Shown here one piece after another: positions 1 through 9,500 of a stretch of 64,000 nt of DNA (position 1 is its first letter; each line of letters starts with the position of its first letter). The notes beneath the pieces are model-generated. The model had not been told where the DNA came from. It made no database searches and saw nothing but the letters and a program-made list of their open reading frames with translations. The stretch covers positions 62,001-126,000 of the forward strand of contig JAUZOA010000003.1 of assembly GCA_030706685.1 (NCBI GenBank), in the 5' to 3' direction. This stretch comes from Bacteroidota bacterium (GTDB lineage Bacteria; Bacteroidota; Bacteroidia; Chitinophagales; Chitinophagaceae). A program made the translations under genes and the position numbers.

Positions 1-102
1 AAAGCAAAATATTATTACCAACAGCTATTGGCCGTCGCTAATTCACCTGCTTCATCCAGGCCCGAGCTTGCAATAGCAAGGCAATTTTTAAAAAATCATT
101 AG
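1..102 (+). CDS. C-terminal end of an unidentified gene (partial)
   Basis: Frame 1 is open from the first base to a TAG at 100-102 and gives a 33-residue tail beginning KAKYYYQQLLAVANSP. The composition looks like an amphipathic alpha-helical end of a real protein, and the stop lies 9 bp from the stop of the convergent P450 gene, which is the normal packing of two real genes. The family cannot be recognised from this piece, and a chance open frame of this length is possible. Confidence 0.45.
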   Translation, partial: KAKYYYQQLLAVANSPASSRPELAIARQFLKNH

Positions 103-111
103 CCGTTTTAA

Positions 112-1278
112 TTAAGAAAGGGAAATGAAAATGCTTTTAGGAAGCCTGGCATTCGTTACCGGCTCATATTGTATATTCTTTTGGAGCAGGGCAACTTTTT
201 TATATTTTTCCTGAAGAAAGAACAGGACTTCCGTTGCCATACCTACTGAAAAATAATTCGCCGGGCAGGCATGCGCGCCTGACCCAAATGTCAAATGCTC
301 ATGATTGTTGAACCTGTCAATATCATAAACAGCCGGGTGATTAAATTTTAAAGGGTCCCGGTTTGCCGCTGCAAGTACTATCAGCAGGGCCTGTCCTCTT
401 TTGATCTCCGTATTTCCAAACAGAATATCATCCGCCGCTATCCGCCGGGTAGTATGAACGGGCGGATCGAATCGCAGTGTTTCAACAACTGATTTTTGAA
501 AATAATCCTTACTCATAGGATTCTTTGAGGAGAGGTGATCATTATCAAGAATTTGCAGCAGGGAATTACTTAAAATTCCCCTTCCGGCATCATAACATTG
601 AATAAATAACCCGATAAGGTTGACTACATACAATGAAAGAATTGCATCAACTGCCGTTTCACATTTTTCAGCATGATCGGTAATAAGCTTTTTATAAAAA
701 GGCAGGTCAAGAAGATGCTTTTCTGTAATAGCATATACCTCTTTTGAAGTCTCATTTAAAACAGCTACTTGCTCCGGGGTTTTAGCCGGTGACATTATTT
801 TGACAAGATGTTCGATATTATCCGCAATAAAATCGCAATCTCCTTCTTTAAAATCAAAGCTTTTTAAAACCAGCATCAGCGGTAGTTTCTTGCACACTTT
901 ATCTACCCAGTCTATTTCCCGGCGGGGAGCGTCTCTTTCAAGCGTAGCAGCGAGTATATCCGCAGTGACAATGGCTTTTCTTTTTTCAAAAAGCAGCCTG
1001 ACGATTTGTTTGGCCACTTCATGTTGCAATCCATTGCTTAGCCTCGCCAGCTTGCCGGTGATCCGCAGAGAATATTCATTAAGCCCGTCTTTGTTATTGG
1101 GGTTTACATCCGGTATCCTGGTAAGCGGGTTGACCAGGGCCGCCTTACAGTTTTCATAAGAGTAAATTGCCCAAAGATTGTTGGCTTGATCCCAAAAGAC
1201 AGGGTTTTCTTTCAGCATTGTTTCATAAATCGCATAGGGATCCCTGACAGCTGATTGCAGAAATAAAGTTGCAGTCAT
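112..1278 (-). CDS. cytochrome P450
   Basis: A soluble 388-residue haem monooxygenase-like protein; the substrate is unknown. The K-helix ExxR motif is visible as ETLR, followed by FDPPVHTTRR, and the haem-binding loop is FGSGAHACPA with the thiolate Cys338. The start MTATLFLQ at 1278 is preferred over an upstream one at 1335 because the longer form would fill the spacer to the divergent regulator and because AGGAC lies just upstream. The I-helix reads CYDAGRGILSN where most P450s have AGx(D/E)T(T/S): the usual acid-alcohol pair for oxygen activation is absent. No ferredoxin or ferredoxin reductase gene is next to it. It is divergent from the ArsR-type gene 63 bp away, which probably controls it (inference). 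Confidence 0.9.
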   Translation of the reverse strand: MTATLFLQSAVRDPYAIYETMLKENPVFWDQANNLWAIYSYENCKAALVNPLTRIPDVNPNNKDGLNEYSLRITGKLARLSNGLQHEVAKQIVRLLFEKRKAIVTADILAATLERDAPRREIDWVDKVCKKLPLMLVLKSFDFKEGDCDFIADNIEHLVKIMSPAKTPEQVAVLNETSKEVYAITEKHLLDLPFYKKLITDHAEKCETAVDAILSLYVVNLIGLFIQCYDAGRGILSNSLLQILDNDHLSSKNPMSKDYFQKSVVETLRFDPPVHTTRRIAADDILFGNTEIKRGQALLIVLAAANRDPLKFNHPAVYDIDRFNNHEHLTFGSGAHACPANYFSVGMATEVLFFLQEKYKKVALLQKNIQYEPVTNARLPKSIFISLS

Positions 1279-1341
1279 TGGTAAAATTGTCCTGCAAAAT
1301 AAAGTAGCTTTATACTCATACGTTTCACTCTGCACTTAACT

Positions 1342-2034
1342 ATGGTTGCACAAATGGAAAAACAATTCAAACAAATCGCTTCTTTAATCGGTGATCCCAC
1401 CCGGGCTGCCATTATGTGGACGCTATTAGACGGCAAGGCATTTACGGCGACAGAACTGGCTATTGCAGCCGATACATCGCCGCAGAATATCAGCATGCAC
1501 CTGGCTAAATTGGTACAGGCTGATCTTCTTTACGCGGAAATACAGGGCCGGCACCGGTACTATAAATTTTCCCGGAAGGATGTTGCTTATGCTATTGAAG
1601 CGATGGCGAGCCTTGTGCCTAACCCTGACATGCATGATAAGTCCGGTCCTGAAAATTCATCTGCTATTAAATATTGCAGAAGCTGTTATGATCATGTAGC
1701 CGGTAAAGTGGGCGTTTCGATAGCGGACGGGTTATTGCGGCAAAAGATAATCATTGAAAAGAATAAAGGATTTGAAGTCAGCGCAAAAGGGAAAAAATGG
1801 TTTTTGGACCTGGGTATTGATGTTGCCGGTCTGAAACTGCAACGACGTGTGCTGTTAAGGCCATGCCTCGATTGGAGTGAAAGACGAAATCATATTGCCG
1901 GTTCGCTTGGAGCGGCTCTCCTGGATAAAATGCTGTCTTCTGACTGGGTCCGGAGAACAAAAAACTCAAGGGCACTTGTCATTACAGCTAAAGGTCAGAA
2001 AATGTTGTACGGCTATTTCAGGATCAATGTATAA
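1342..2034 (+). CDS. ArsR-family winged-helix transcriptional regulator
   Basis: A 230-residue protein. Residues 1-95 form a winged helix-turn-helix: the segment around IGDPTRAAIMWTLLDG followed by TATELAIAADTSPQNISMHL is typical of ArsR-type DNA-binding domains, and GRHRYYKF is the wing. The part after about residue 115 has a CRSCYDH motif and a second region of unknown fold; it is longer than classic ArsR proteins (about 100-120 residues), so it belongs to the longer subclass with a C-terminal extension. No cluster of metal-sensing cysteines is evident in the HTH part. It is divergently placed from the P450 gene and likely represses or activates it. An internal ATG at residue 5 (MEKQF) is an alternative start. 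Confidence 0.85.
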   Translation: MVAQMEKQFKQIASLIGDPTRAAIMWTLLDGKAFTATELAIAADTSPQNISMHLAKLVQADLLYAEIQGRHRYYKFSRKDVAYAIEAMASLVPNPDMHDKSGPENSSAIKYCRSCYDHVAGKVGVSIADGLLRQKIIIEKNKGFEVSAKGKKWFLDLGIDVAGLKLQRRVLLRPCLDWSERRNHIAGSLGAALLDKMLSSDWVRRTKNSRALVITAKGQKMLYGYFRINV

Positions 2035-2183
2035 ATTCCTGCTTATCTTATTACCGGGTCGGAGAACCTGGTAAATGAAATATCAACGGGGTTATTTCCC
2101 GCAACATCGCTAAGGCTAAGGGGCAAAGAATAAAAGTATTCGTTGTATCGCTCGTTAGATAAGAATCATTGTCAGAAATAAAG

Positions 2184-2270
2184 ATTTCACGCAAAGAACG
2201 CCAAGGAGCAAAGGGCGCAAAGTATAAGACTCTCTTTGGTCGCTGTGTTAACTTTTGCTTTGCGTGAAAT
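2184..2270. repeat. long palindromic intergenic repeat, copy 1
   Basis: This 87-bp unit starts with ATTTCACGCAAAG and ends with its reverse complement CTTTGCGTGAAAT, so it can fold into a hairpin. Copy 2 at 2289-2376 is nearly identical, separated by only 18 bp. Similar 'ttcacgcaaag' repeats are familiar in intergenic DNA of Bacteroidota. No coding potential is supported. Confidence 0.85.
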
Positions 2271-2288
2271 TTAATTTGTACTAAAAAG

Positions 2289-2376
2289 ATTTCACGCAAA
2301 GAACGCTAAGGAGCAAAGGGCGCAAAGTATAAGACTCTCTTTAGTCGCTGCGTTAACTTTTTGCTTTGCGTGAAAT
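2289..2376. repeat. long palindromic intergenic repeat, copy 2 (and a degenerate third at about 2396-2457)
   Basis: This repeats the unit at 2184-2270 with a handful of substitutions and one inserted T, and has the same inverted ends. A third, decayed copy starting GTTCACGCAAAG is visible at about 2397 and fades near 2457. The rest of the 2035-2618 spacer holds no supported gene. Confidence 0.85.
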
Positions 2377-2618
2377 ATGATTCGCAATAAAAAAGGGTTC
2401 ACGCAAAGACGTAAAGAATAATAAGATAATCTTCAGGCTTAGCGGCTTTGTAAGAAATTTTCTTCTGAATTTTTGAGACCCTGCATCACCATTTTCATTC
2501 GTTCATGCCGGCTAGCCTGCCGGTTGACAGGCATCTGTGCCGTTGGAACATTTTAAGTTCCAAAAGTTGGCCGGCATTCAATAATTTTAGAAACACCCAA
2601 CAAGTTAAATACGCAAGA

Positions 2619-2990
2619 ATGGAAAAACAATTTACTTATGTTACAAATCTTGATATTAAATTCAATCACCTGGAACGGATAGACGTCCCGCAGATGGTGA
2701 AGGAATGTAAAGACAAATGGTTCAACCAAACGCTGACGCAGGTGAATGACAGTGTGGTCAGGCTTGGCATTGTGGAAGGTGAATATCATTGGCACAAACA
2801 TGACAATGATGATGAATTCTTTTATGTCGTGGAAGGGCAATTCCTGATTGATCTTGAAGACCAGACCATTGAATTAAATCCTGGCCAGGGAGTAACCATA
2901 TCAAGAGGAGTGATGCATCGCCCCAGGGCGCCTAAAAAAACGGTGGTGCTGATGGTAGAAACAAGCGCGATTCAGCCGACAGGAGATTAA
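2619..2990 (+). CDS. cupin-domain protein
   Basis: A 123-residue single-domain cupin, probably cytoplasmic since no signal peptide is seen. The first cupin motif is visible as HWHKHDNDDEFFYVVEG, supplying two His and a Glu metal ligand, and the second as ISRGVMHRPRAP, supplying the last His. The start at 2619 (MEKQFTYV) is chosen over 2505 because the extra 38 residues look like translated spacer. Proteins of this size bind a metal and act as small-molecule isomerases, dioxygenases or sensors; the substrate cannot be told. It stands alone between the repeat region and a bidirectional terminator. Confidence 0.85.
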   Translation: MEKQFTYVTNLDIKFNHLERIDVPQMVKECKDKWFNQTLTQVNDSVVRLGIVEGEYHWHKHDNDDEFFYVVEGQFLIDLEDQTIELNPGQGVTISRGVMHRPRAPKKTVVLMVETSAIQPTGD

Positions 2991-3084
2991 TTGATTGGAT
3001 GGACCGTTACGGTTACCCCATTGATCTGTCATTTTATTTTGTTCTATTCGCAGCGCCGTTTTGAGAAACAGCGATCTTTATAAA

Positions 3085-3116
3085 AAAGGGTGATCCCCGT
3101 GAAAGCGTCACCCTTT
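3085..3116. terminator. bidirectional hairpin between cupin and thiolase genes
   Basis: AAAGGGTGA at 3085-3093 pairs perfectly with TCACCCTTT at 3108-3116 around a 14-nt loop. The stem lies between the stops of two convergent genes and is flanked by an A-run on one side, which fits a shared terminator. Confidence 0.7.
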
Positions 3117-3134
3117 CCCGTCAATAAGAACTAA

Positions 3135-4313
3135 TCAATTAATATTTTCTATGACACCGGCTATCCCCTGTCCACCTCCCACACAAGCCGTCACCATTCC
3201 ATACTTTTTATTCAGCCGCTTCATATCATTCAGTATTTGAATAGTCAACTTACAACCCGTGCAACCAAGAGGATGACCCAATGCAATAGCACCACCATTG
3301 ATATTCACTTTAGAGGGATCTAATCCCACTTCCCTGATAACAGCCAGCGATTGCGAAGCAAATGCTTCATTCAATTCCACCAAATCAATATCACTTAATT
3401 TTATATTCACCTGTCTCAAAGCCCTGGGAATCGCCGCTACGGGACCAATGCCCATGATACGGGGGTGAACACCGGCAGACGCGCAGGCCACCAGTCTCCC
3501 GATCGGTTTTAACCCCAGTTCATTCATCATCTTCTCTCCCATCACGATCACGAAAGCTGCACCGTCTGATGTCTGGGATGAATTACCTGCTGTAACAACA
3601 CCACCGGCCGCGAAGGCTGGCTTTAATTTCGCCAATACTTCAACGGAGGTGTCCGCCCTTGGACCTTCATCCGTATCTACTGTATAATTCCTTTTTTGTT
3701 TCTTGCCTTTTTCATCTACATACACTTCTTCAACATTAACAGGAAGAATACCGCTTTTGAAATAACCATTCTTAATAGCATTGATCGCTTTCTGGTGCGA
3801 ATGGAAAGAAAATTCATCCTGGTCTTCCCGGCTTACTTTGTATTCCCTGGCAACAGCTTCCGCCGTTAAACCCATGCTGAGATAGTAATCGGGTTCTTCC
3901 TTAGCAATGGAATAAGCGGGTACAGGCTTCCATCCTGCTGTGGGCACCAGGCTCATACTTTCTGTACCTCCCGCCACAATGCAATCTGCCATACCTGTGC
4001 GTATTTTAGCAGTAGCCATTGCAATAGTCTCCAAACCGCTGGCGCAATACCTGTTTACTGTAATACCCGGCACATCAAAGCCCAATGCTCTGGCGGCAAT
4101 AATACGGCCTACCTGTAAACCTTGTTCGGCTTCAGGTACAGCATTACCGACTATTACATCATCTACTCTTTTCGCTTCCAGTTGCGGCACCGATGCCATC
4201 AATCCTTTGATCACATCCACCGCAAGATCATCGGGACGATAAAAACGAAAAAATCCCCGCTTAGCCTTCCCTACTGCTGATCTGAACCCTGCGACTATAT
4301 ATGCTTCCTGCAT
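3135..4313 (-). CDS. acetyl-CoA C-acyltransferase (thiolase)
   Basis: A 392-residue cytoplasmic enzyme that cleaves 3-ketoacyl-CoA or condenses two acyl-CoA molecules. The nucleophilic Cys90 is in NRYCASGLE, the catalytic His347 in GGAIALGHPLGCTG and the second catalytic Cys377 in ACVGGGQG, and the length is standard for the family. No hydratase/dehydrogenase partner is in the window, so whether it serves fatty-acid oxidation (FadA-like) or acetoacetyl-CoA formation (AtoB-like) stays open; the first is more usual for this sequence type. It is divergent from pyrD. Confidence 0.93.
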   Translation of the reverse strand: MQEAYIVAGFRSAVGKAKRGFFRFYRPDDLAVDVIKGLMASVPQLEAKRVDDVIVGNAVPEAEQGLQVGRIIAARALGFDVPGITVNRYCASGLETIAMATAKIRTGMADCIVAGGTESMSLVPTAGWKPVPAYSIAKEEPDYYLSMGLTAEAVAREYKVSREDQDEFSFHSHQKAINAIKNGYFKSGILPVNVEEVYVDEKGKKQKRNYTVDTDEGPRADTSVEVLAKLKPAFAAGGVVTAGNSSQTSDGAAFVIVMGEKMMNELGLKPIGRLVACASAGVHPRIMGIGPVAAIPRALRQVNIKLSDIDLVELNEAFASQSLAVIREVGLDPSKVNINGGAIALGHPLGCTGCKLTIQILNDMKRLNKKYGMVTACVGGGQGIAGVIENIN

Positions 4314-4341
4314 ATTGAAAAGTTTATTGTTTATATTTTTT

Positions 4342-4424
4342 GGTTTATGGTTGTTTACAAAAGGAGTAGTCTTTACAATTTATCAGGCATTCAACAATAA
4401 ACTACAACCAATAAACCATAAACC
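4342..4424. repeat. intergenic inverted repeat, GGTTTATGG type
   Basis: GGTTTATGG at 4342-4350 is the reverse complement of CCATAAACC at 4416-4424, and the flanks extend the match with small bulges. The arms enclose about 65 bp in the spacer between the divergent thiolase and pyrD genes. Similar AAACC/GGTTT arms recur near 43.9, 47.7 and 49.9 kb. Confidence 0.65.
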
Positions 4425-4504
4425 TGTTGGTTGTTTATGCAACTTTCTACTCCAAAATTAACTTCTACATTTATTACAACCAAATACATCTCTTAAAGTT
4501 CAGC

Positions 4505-4512
4505 TATCTTCG
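4505..4512 (+). promoter_or_regulatory. candidate -7 promoter element of pyrD
   Basis: TATCTTCG fits the Bacteroidota -7 consensus TAnnTTTG with one change and recurs upstream of pheT and rny. The pyrD start codon follows only 9 nt later, which would make the leader very short. No clear -33 TTTG was found. Confidence 0.5.
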
Positions 4513-4521
4513 TATGCCATT

Positions 4522-5577
4522 ATGTACAAGGCTCTCCGCAACATTCTTTTTCTTTTCCCCCCTGAATGGGTACATTATTTTTCTATGAATTGCCTGAGAC
4601 TGATATGCAGTGTCGGTTTACTGAGAAAATTAGTCAGGCTATACTTTCAGCCAAAAGATCAAAGTCTTCCATCCTCCCTCTTCCATCTTCCATTAAAAAA
4701 CCCCATTGGACTTGGAGCCGGCTTTGATAAAAATGCAAAATACCTGCGTGAACTGGAAGCACTTGGTTTTGGTTTTGTAGAAATAGGAACAGTCACTCCA
4801 TTGGCTCAAAAAGGAAATGATAAGCCAAGAGTATTCCGCCTGCCGGAGGATAGAGCGCTTATTAACCGGATGGGATTTAACAATGACGGGGTGAAAGTAA
4901 TAGCAGAAAGGTTGAAGAACTGGAAAAACAGGCAACAGGCAACAGGCAACAGGCCCCCGCTGATCATCGGGGGAAATATCGGGAAGAACAAGCTTACTCC
5001 CAATGAAGAGGCCTGGAAGGATTACGAGATATGTTTTAAAGAACTGCATCCTTATGTTGATTATTTTGTAGTAAATGTAAGTTCACCCAATACGCCGGGA
5101 TTAAGGGAATTGCAGGAAAAAGAATCGCTTCGAAAGATTCTCTTACACCTCGGGATGATCGACAGTGGCAAAACAATATCCAAACCCATATTGTTGAAAA
5201 TAGCCCCCGATCTTACCAAAGAACAAATTGACGATGTAATAGATCTTGCTTTGGAGATAAAATTAGACGGGATTGTCGCCACCAACACCACGATACAACG
5301 GCCAGGGTTAAGCGAAAAGTCGGAAATACTAAGTAAGAAAATCGGCGCGGGAGGGCTAAGCGGTCTGCCTTTGAAAGACGCGTCAACAAAAATGGTTCAA
5401 TACATATCCGAAAGATCAGGTGGCCGGATTCCTGTTATTGCATCCGGCGGAATTTTTACAGGACAAGATGCAAAAGAAAAGATGATGGCCGGCGCTTCAC
5501 TGGTGCAGGTTTGGACCGGGTTTATTTATGAAGGCCCTGCAATAGTGAAGAAAATATGTAAGGAACTGAGCAATTAA
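4522..5577 (+). CDS. pyrD: dihydroorotate dehydrogenase (quinone), class 2
   Basis: A 351-residue membrane-associated flavoenzyme that oxidises dihydroorotate to orotate with quinone, the fourth step of pyrimidine synthesis. The amphipathic N-terminal helix (YKALRNILFLFPPEWVHYF) marks class 2. NPIGLGAGFDKN, FVEIGTVTP, the VNVSSPNTPGLR catalytic-serine loop around residues 185-195 and the phosphate-binding ASGGIFTG segment are all present. The start matches the family's usual N-terminus. Residues 136-144 (NRQQATGNR) are encoded by a heptanucleotide tandem repeat at 4928-4953 and look like an insertion relative to typical family members. The spacer to the TerC-family gene is short (49 bp), so the two may be co-transcribed. 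Confidence 0.96.
   Translation: MYKALRNILFLFPPEWVHYFSMNCLRLICSVGLLRKLVRLYFQPKDQSLPSSLFHLPLKNPIGLGAGFDKNAKYLRELEALGFGFVEIGTVTPLAQKGNDKPRVFRLPEDRALINRMGFNNDGVKVIAERLKNWKNRQQATGNRPPLIIGGNIGKNKLTPNEEAWKDYEICFKELHPYVDYFVVNVSSPNTPGLRELQEKESLRKILLHLGMIDSGKTISKPILLKIAPDLTKEQIDDVIDLALEIKLDGIVATNTTIQRPGLSEKSEILSKKIGAGGLSGLPLKDASTKMVQYISERSGGRIPVIASGGIFTGQDAKEKMMAGASLVQVWTGFIYEGPAIVKKICKELSN
4928..4953 (+). repeat. heptanucleotide tandem repeat inside pyrD
   Basis: The unit ACAGGCA occurs 3.7 times without error. Seven is not a multiple of three, so gain or loss of one unit would shift the pyrD frame. Confidence 0.9.
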
Positions 5578-5626
5578 CACGAGGCAATTGACAATATCAA
5601 CTATTCAACCGGCAAATAAGTAATGA

Positions 5627-6439
5627 ATGGGATATCTTTTTACGAGTGAGAGCATCATCAGTTTTTTTATCCTGGTCATCCTGGAAATTGTGCTTGGCAT
5701 TGACAACGTGATTTTCGTCAGCATCATCATGAACAGGTTATCAGGCAAGGATGAAAAAAGGGCAAGACGATTCTGGATGATTACGGGTATTATTTCGCGA
5801 AGCCTGCTATTGATGGGTCTTGGATGGCTATTGTCTCAAAGAGGCAGGTATATTATACCGGAAAGTTGGTTTGGCAAGGGCCTGGATGTGGCGAGTATCG
5901 TCATGCTTGGCGGGGGATTATTCCTTATTTATAAATCAGTAAAAGAAATACACGACAAACTGGAAGGTGAAGACCCTAATGTTTTGATCCGGGGTAAAAA
6001 AGGGATCAGTTTCAACGAGGCCCTTTTACAGATAGTAGTGATAGATGCCGTTTTTTCTTTTGACAGTATCATTACAGCCGGCGGCACGGCCAAACATGTT
6101 GAGATCATGATTGCCGCTGTCATCATCGCCATGATCGTGATGTTTTTATTCAGCCCGAAAATCTCTTCATTTATTCATAAACATCCTACCATTAAAATGC
6201 TGGCTCTCTCCTTCCTGGTAATGATCGGCCTTAGCCTTGTCATTGAAGGATGGGATTCCGGGCAGGCGGAAAAATTGCATTTGAAGAATTATATCTATTT
6301 CGGTATGGCTTTTTCATTCGGCGTGGAAATGCTGAATATGGTCATGCGAAAACGACTGGCCAAACGTCATATAGTGGAACTAAACGAGCCGCTATTAAAG
6401 AAAGATGAGAATCAAAATTATTCTGACCAGGCGAAGTAA
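5627..6439 (+). CDS. TerC-family integral membrane protein
   Basis: A 270-residue polytopic inner-membrane protein. About seven hydrophobic segments are visible, starting with SIISFFILVILEIVLGIDNVIFVSI; the EIVLGIDNVIF and DAVFSFDSI motifs with membrane-buried acidic residues are typical of the TerC/Alx family. Members are linked to metal (often manganese) export and tellurite resistance, but the substrate here is not shown by the sequence. It follows pyrD by 49 bp on the same strand. Its stop is convergent with the giant T9SS gene, and the 140-bp spacer shows no strong terminator. Confidence 0.9.
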   Translation: MGYLFTSESIISFFILVILEIVLGIDNVIFVSIIMNRLSGKDEKRARRFWMITGIISRSLLLMGLGWLLSQRGRYIIPESWFGKGLDVASIVMLGGGLFLIYKSVKEIHDKLEGEDPNVLIRGKKGISFNEALLQIVVIDAVFSFDSIITAGGTAKHVEIMIAAVIIAMIVMFLFSPKISSFIHKHPTIKMLALSFLVMIGLSLVIEGWDSGQAEKLHLKNYIYFGMAFSFGVEMLNMVMRKRLAKRHIVELNEPLLKKDENQNYSDQAK

Positions 6440-6580
6440 GGATTGTAATTCGCTTTCACAAAGACTATTTCCGAAACAATAATTCTTTAATAAAAGTTTT
6501 CTTCCCGGATTTACCCTGCCAGGTAGGAAAACATTCACATCCTCCCGCATTCAGTTTACTAAAAAAAGCAATCCCCGTTT

Positions 6581-9500
6581 TTATTCTTTCACAAATTTGG
6601 CAAGCCATATCTTCGAGATATTGGTACCTGTAATTATCAGTGTATAAACACCACCACTTAATTTTTCTACGTTAATGCTTGTCTGGCTAATGCCACTGCT
6701 AATTACTGCCGCTTGCTGCATAACCAGTCTGCCTGCTGCATCATAAATGAAAATGGTCGCCTGGTCAGCAGCCGGCAACTCAGTTACGATATTCAATACG
6801 GTTGCAACGGGGTTTGGATATATTCCGCTTACGGGTCTTGGCAAAGGTTGTGTCTGTAACGCAAATGGTGAAAAAACTGTCACATTGTTTTTAGTTTGTG
6901 TAAACGGATCAGTGCCGTTTGCCGCAGTTGCATCTCCTGTCAACCATGCACCACCAATATTTTGTGTGACATAACATTTATTTCTATCGAAACGTATAAG
7001 CTCCTGCGAAGCCCCCCATTGCAAAGTAATATTTACATTACTGCCACCTGCAACGGCTTCATCAATGATCCATGTTTTATCAACTGATTTATCGGTAAAC
7101 AAAGTTCCGGATGATCCATTCAAAAATACTCCCTGTATCATTTTCACGGTTATGTCGTCCGTTACATGACCAGTATTCGCCGCGATCACTACAGGATTAT
7201 AACTGGTTGCATTGGCGGCAACAGGAACTGTCCTTGTATTGAAAGCCGCGAATGCTTTCACGATCACGCTGCCGCTGCCATTAGTAACGATATGTGATGC
7301 CACCGAGCCCGTGCTGCTTGCCGCCAGGGCGAGGCTATTTGTTCCAAGGGTGATGCTGCCATTCGTCAATGTCAATGTTCCATTGATAGCCGCGTTTCCA
7401 TTTAGTAAAACACCGCCGCTTCCGTTAACGGTCACATTAGTTGCTGTAAATGCAGGCATGGATTGATTGATTACGCCCAGGAAATTAATATTTCCCGCTG
7501 CCGCATTAAATGTTCCGTTATTTATTATGCTTCCAAGCAAATCAAGCGTACCGCCTGCGCTAATTGTCAACGACCCGCCGGCATTGATCGTTATATTTCT
7601 TGCTGTTCCGTTTCCGCCGGCAAGACCGGGCATATTGGGAGCCAAAGAAGGAATGATCACATCGGTCGTTGAAACGGGTATCCCGCCGCACCAGTTGGAA
7701 GGAGTATTCCAGTCCGTGCTGGTTATGCCCAGCCATGTCCCAGCTGCATTTACAGTCAATATGGCGACAGAAGATGTAAGAGTACCACAAGTCCCGCTTA
7801 CTACTACATCATAATTACCTGCATCAGTGGTTGCCGTGCTGGTAAGGGTAAATGATGATGAAGTAGCGCCGGTTATATTTATTCCTCCTTTTCTCCATTG
7901 GAAAGTCAATGCCGTACCGGTTGCCGATACTGTGAAGGTTATATTACTTCCTGCACAGGTTGTTTGCGATACAGGCTGGGTATTGATTGCAGTGATTGGA
8001 TTAATGGTTAGCGTAGCCGTATTCGAAACAAGGATACCACAACTACCGGTAATAATAACATCATAGCTTCCTGCGTCTCCGGGTACAACGTTGTTGATAA
8101 TGAATGAGGATGAAACAGCTCCGCTGATATTCACGCCACCTTTGCGCCATTGGAAACTAAGATTACTGCCGGTGGCAGCAACAGAGAAGGTTATATTAGT
8201 TCCCGCGCAAACTACTTGTGAAGCGGGCTGTGTACTAATTGCTGTTGCTGCATTCACTGTTAATATGGCTATGCCGGATGTCACAGTTCCGCAAGTCCCG
8301 CTAACTATTACATCATAGCTTCCGGCATCTGCAGTAATAGCACCGTTGATGGTAAATGATGAAGCGGTGGCGCCATTGATATTCACCCCCCCTTTCCGCC
8401 ATTGATAGGTCAGCAATGTACCGGTTGCGGTTACGCTGAATGTCACATTGCTGCCCGCACAAATTGTTTGTGACAGGGGTTGTGTTCCGATTGCGGTTAC
8501 GGCATTCACTGTTAATGTAGCCGTACTTGAAGTAACAGGTGGTGTACAGATACCGCTAACTACAACATCATAATTTCCGGCATCAGTTGCCACTACTCCA
8601 TTAATAGTAAAGCTATTGTTGGTTGCACCGGTTATATTCACGCCTCCTTTGCGCCATTGAAAAGTTAAACCACTGCCTGACGCTGTTACGCTGAATGTAA
8701 CATTGATTCCGGCGCATACAGATTGGCTGACCGGTTGCACAGTAATTGCCGGAGCTGTATTAACGGTTAAGGTAACAGGGTTGGATATGGCTGGTGCCGG
8801 GCAAGCGCCGCTTACAACTACATCATAATTTCCCGCATCGCCTGCAACGACCCCGTTAATATTAAAACTGCTATTCGTAGCTCCGCTGATATTTATTCCG
8901 TTCTTCCGCCATTGATAACTAAGACCCGTTCCTGTGGCTGTAACATTAAAAGTAATATTTCCCCCTGCACATGTTGTCTGGCTGCTGGGTTGGGATGTAA
9001 TGAACGGAGCTGTATTGACAGTTAAGGCTACTGTATTGGAAGTGGCCACTGGCGCACAAATACCGCTCACGACTACATCATAATTTCCGGCATTAGCGGT
9101 TGTTACATTATTAATAGTAAAACTGCTGGTAGTAGCCCCGCTGATATTCACCCCTCCATTGCGCCATTGAAAAGTAAGCCCTGTACCCGTTGCCGCTACA
9201 CTGAATGTAACATTGGTGCCGGTACATACAGTTTGACTGACCGGTTGTGCAGTAATAACGGGCGCCGTATTGACTGTTAGACTTACCGTATTGGAAGTTG
9301 CTGCCGGCGGGCAAGCGCCGCTTACAACTACATCATAATTTCCTGCATCACCAGGCACAACGCCAATTATAGTAAATGTTGATGAAGCTGCACCACCAAT
9401 ATTTGCACCACCTTTTCTCCATTGATAAACCAACGCAGTCCCTGTAGCAGCTACACTGAATGTAACATTGTTGCCGGCACAAACTGTCTGGTTCGTTGGC

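Noticed and set aside
2051-2299. Minus-strand 82-codon frame over the palindromic repeats.
   Set aside because: It is a translation of the repeat unit itself and shows no protein-like composition.
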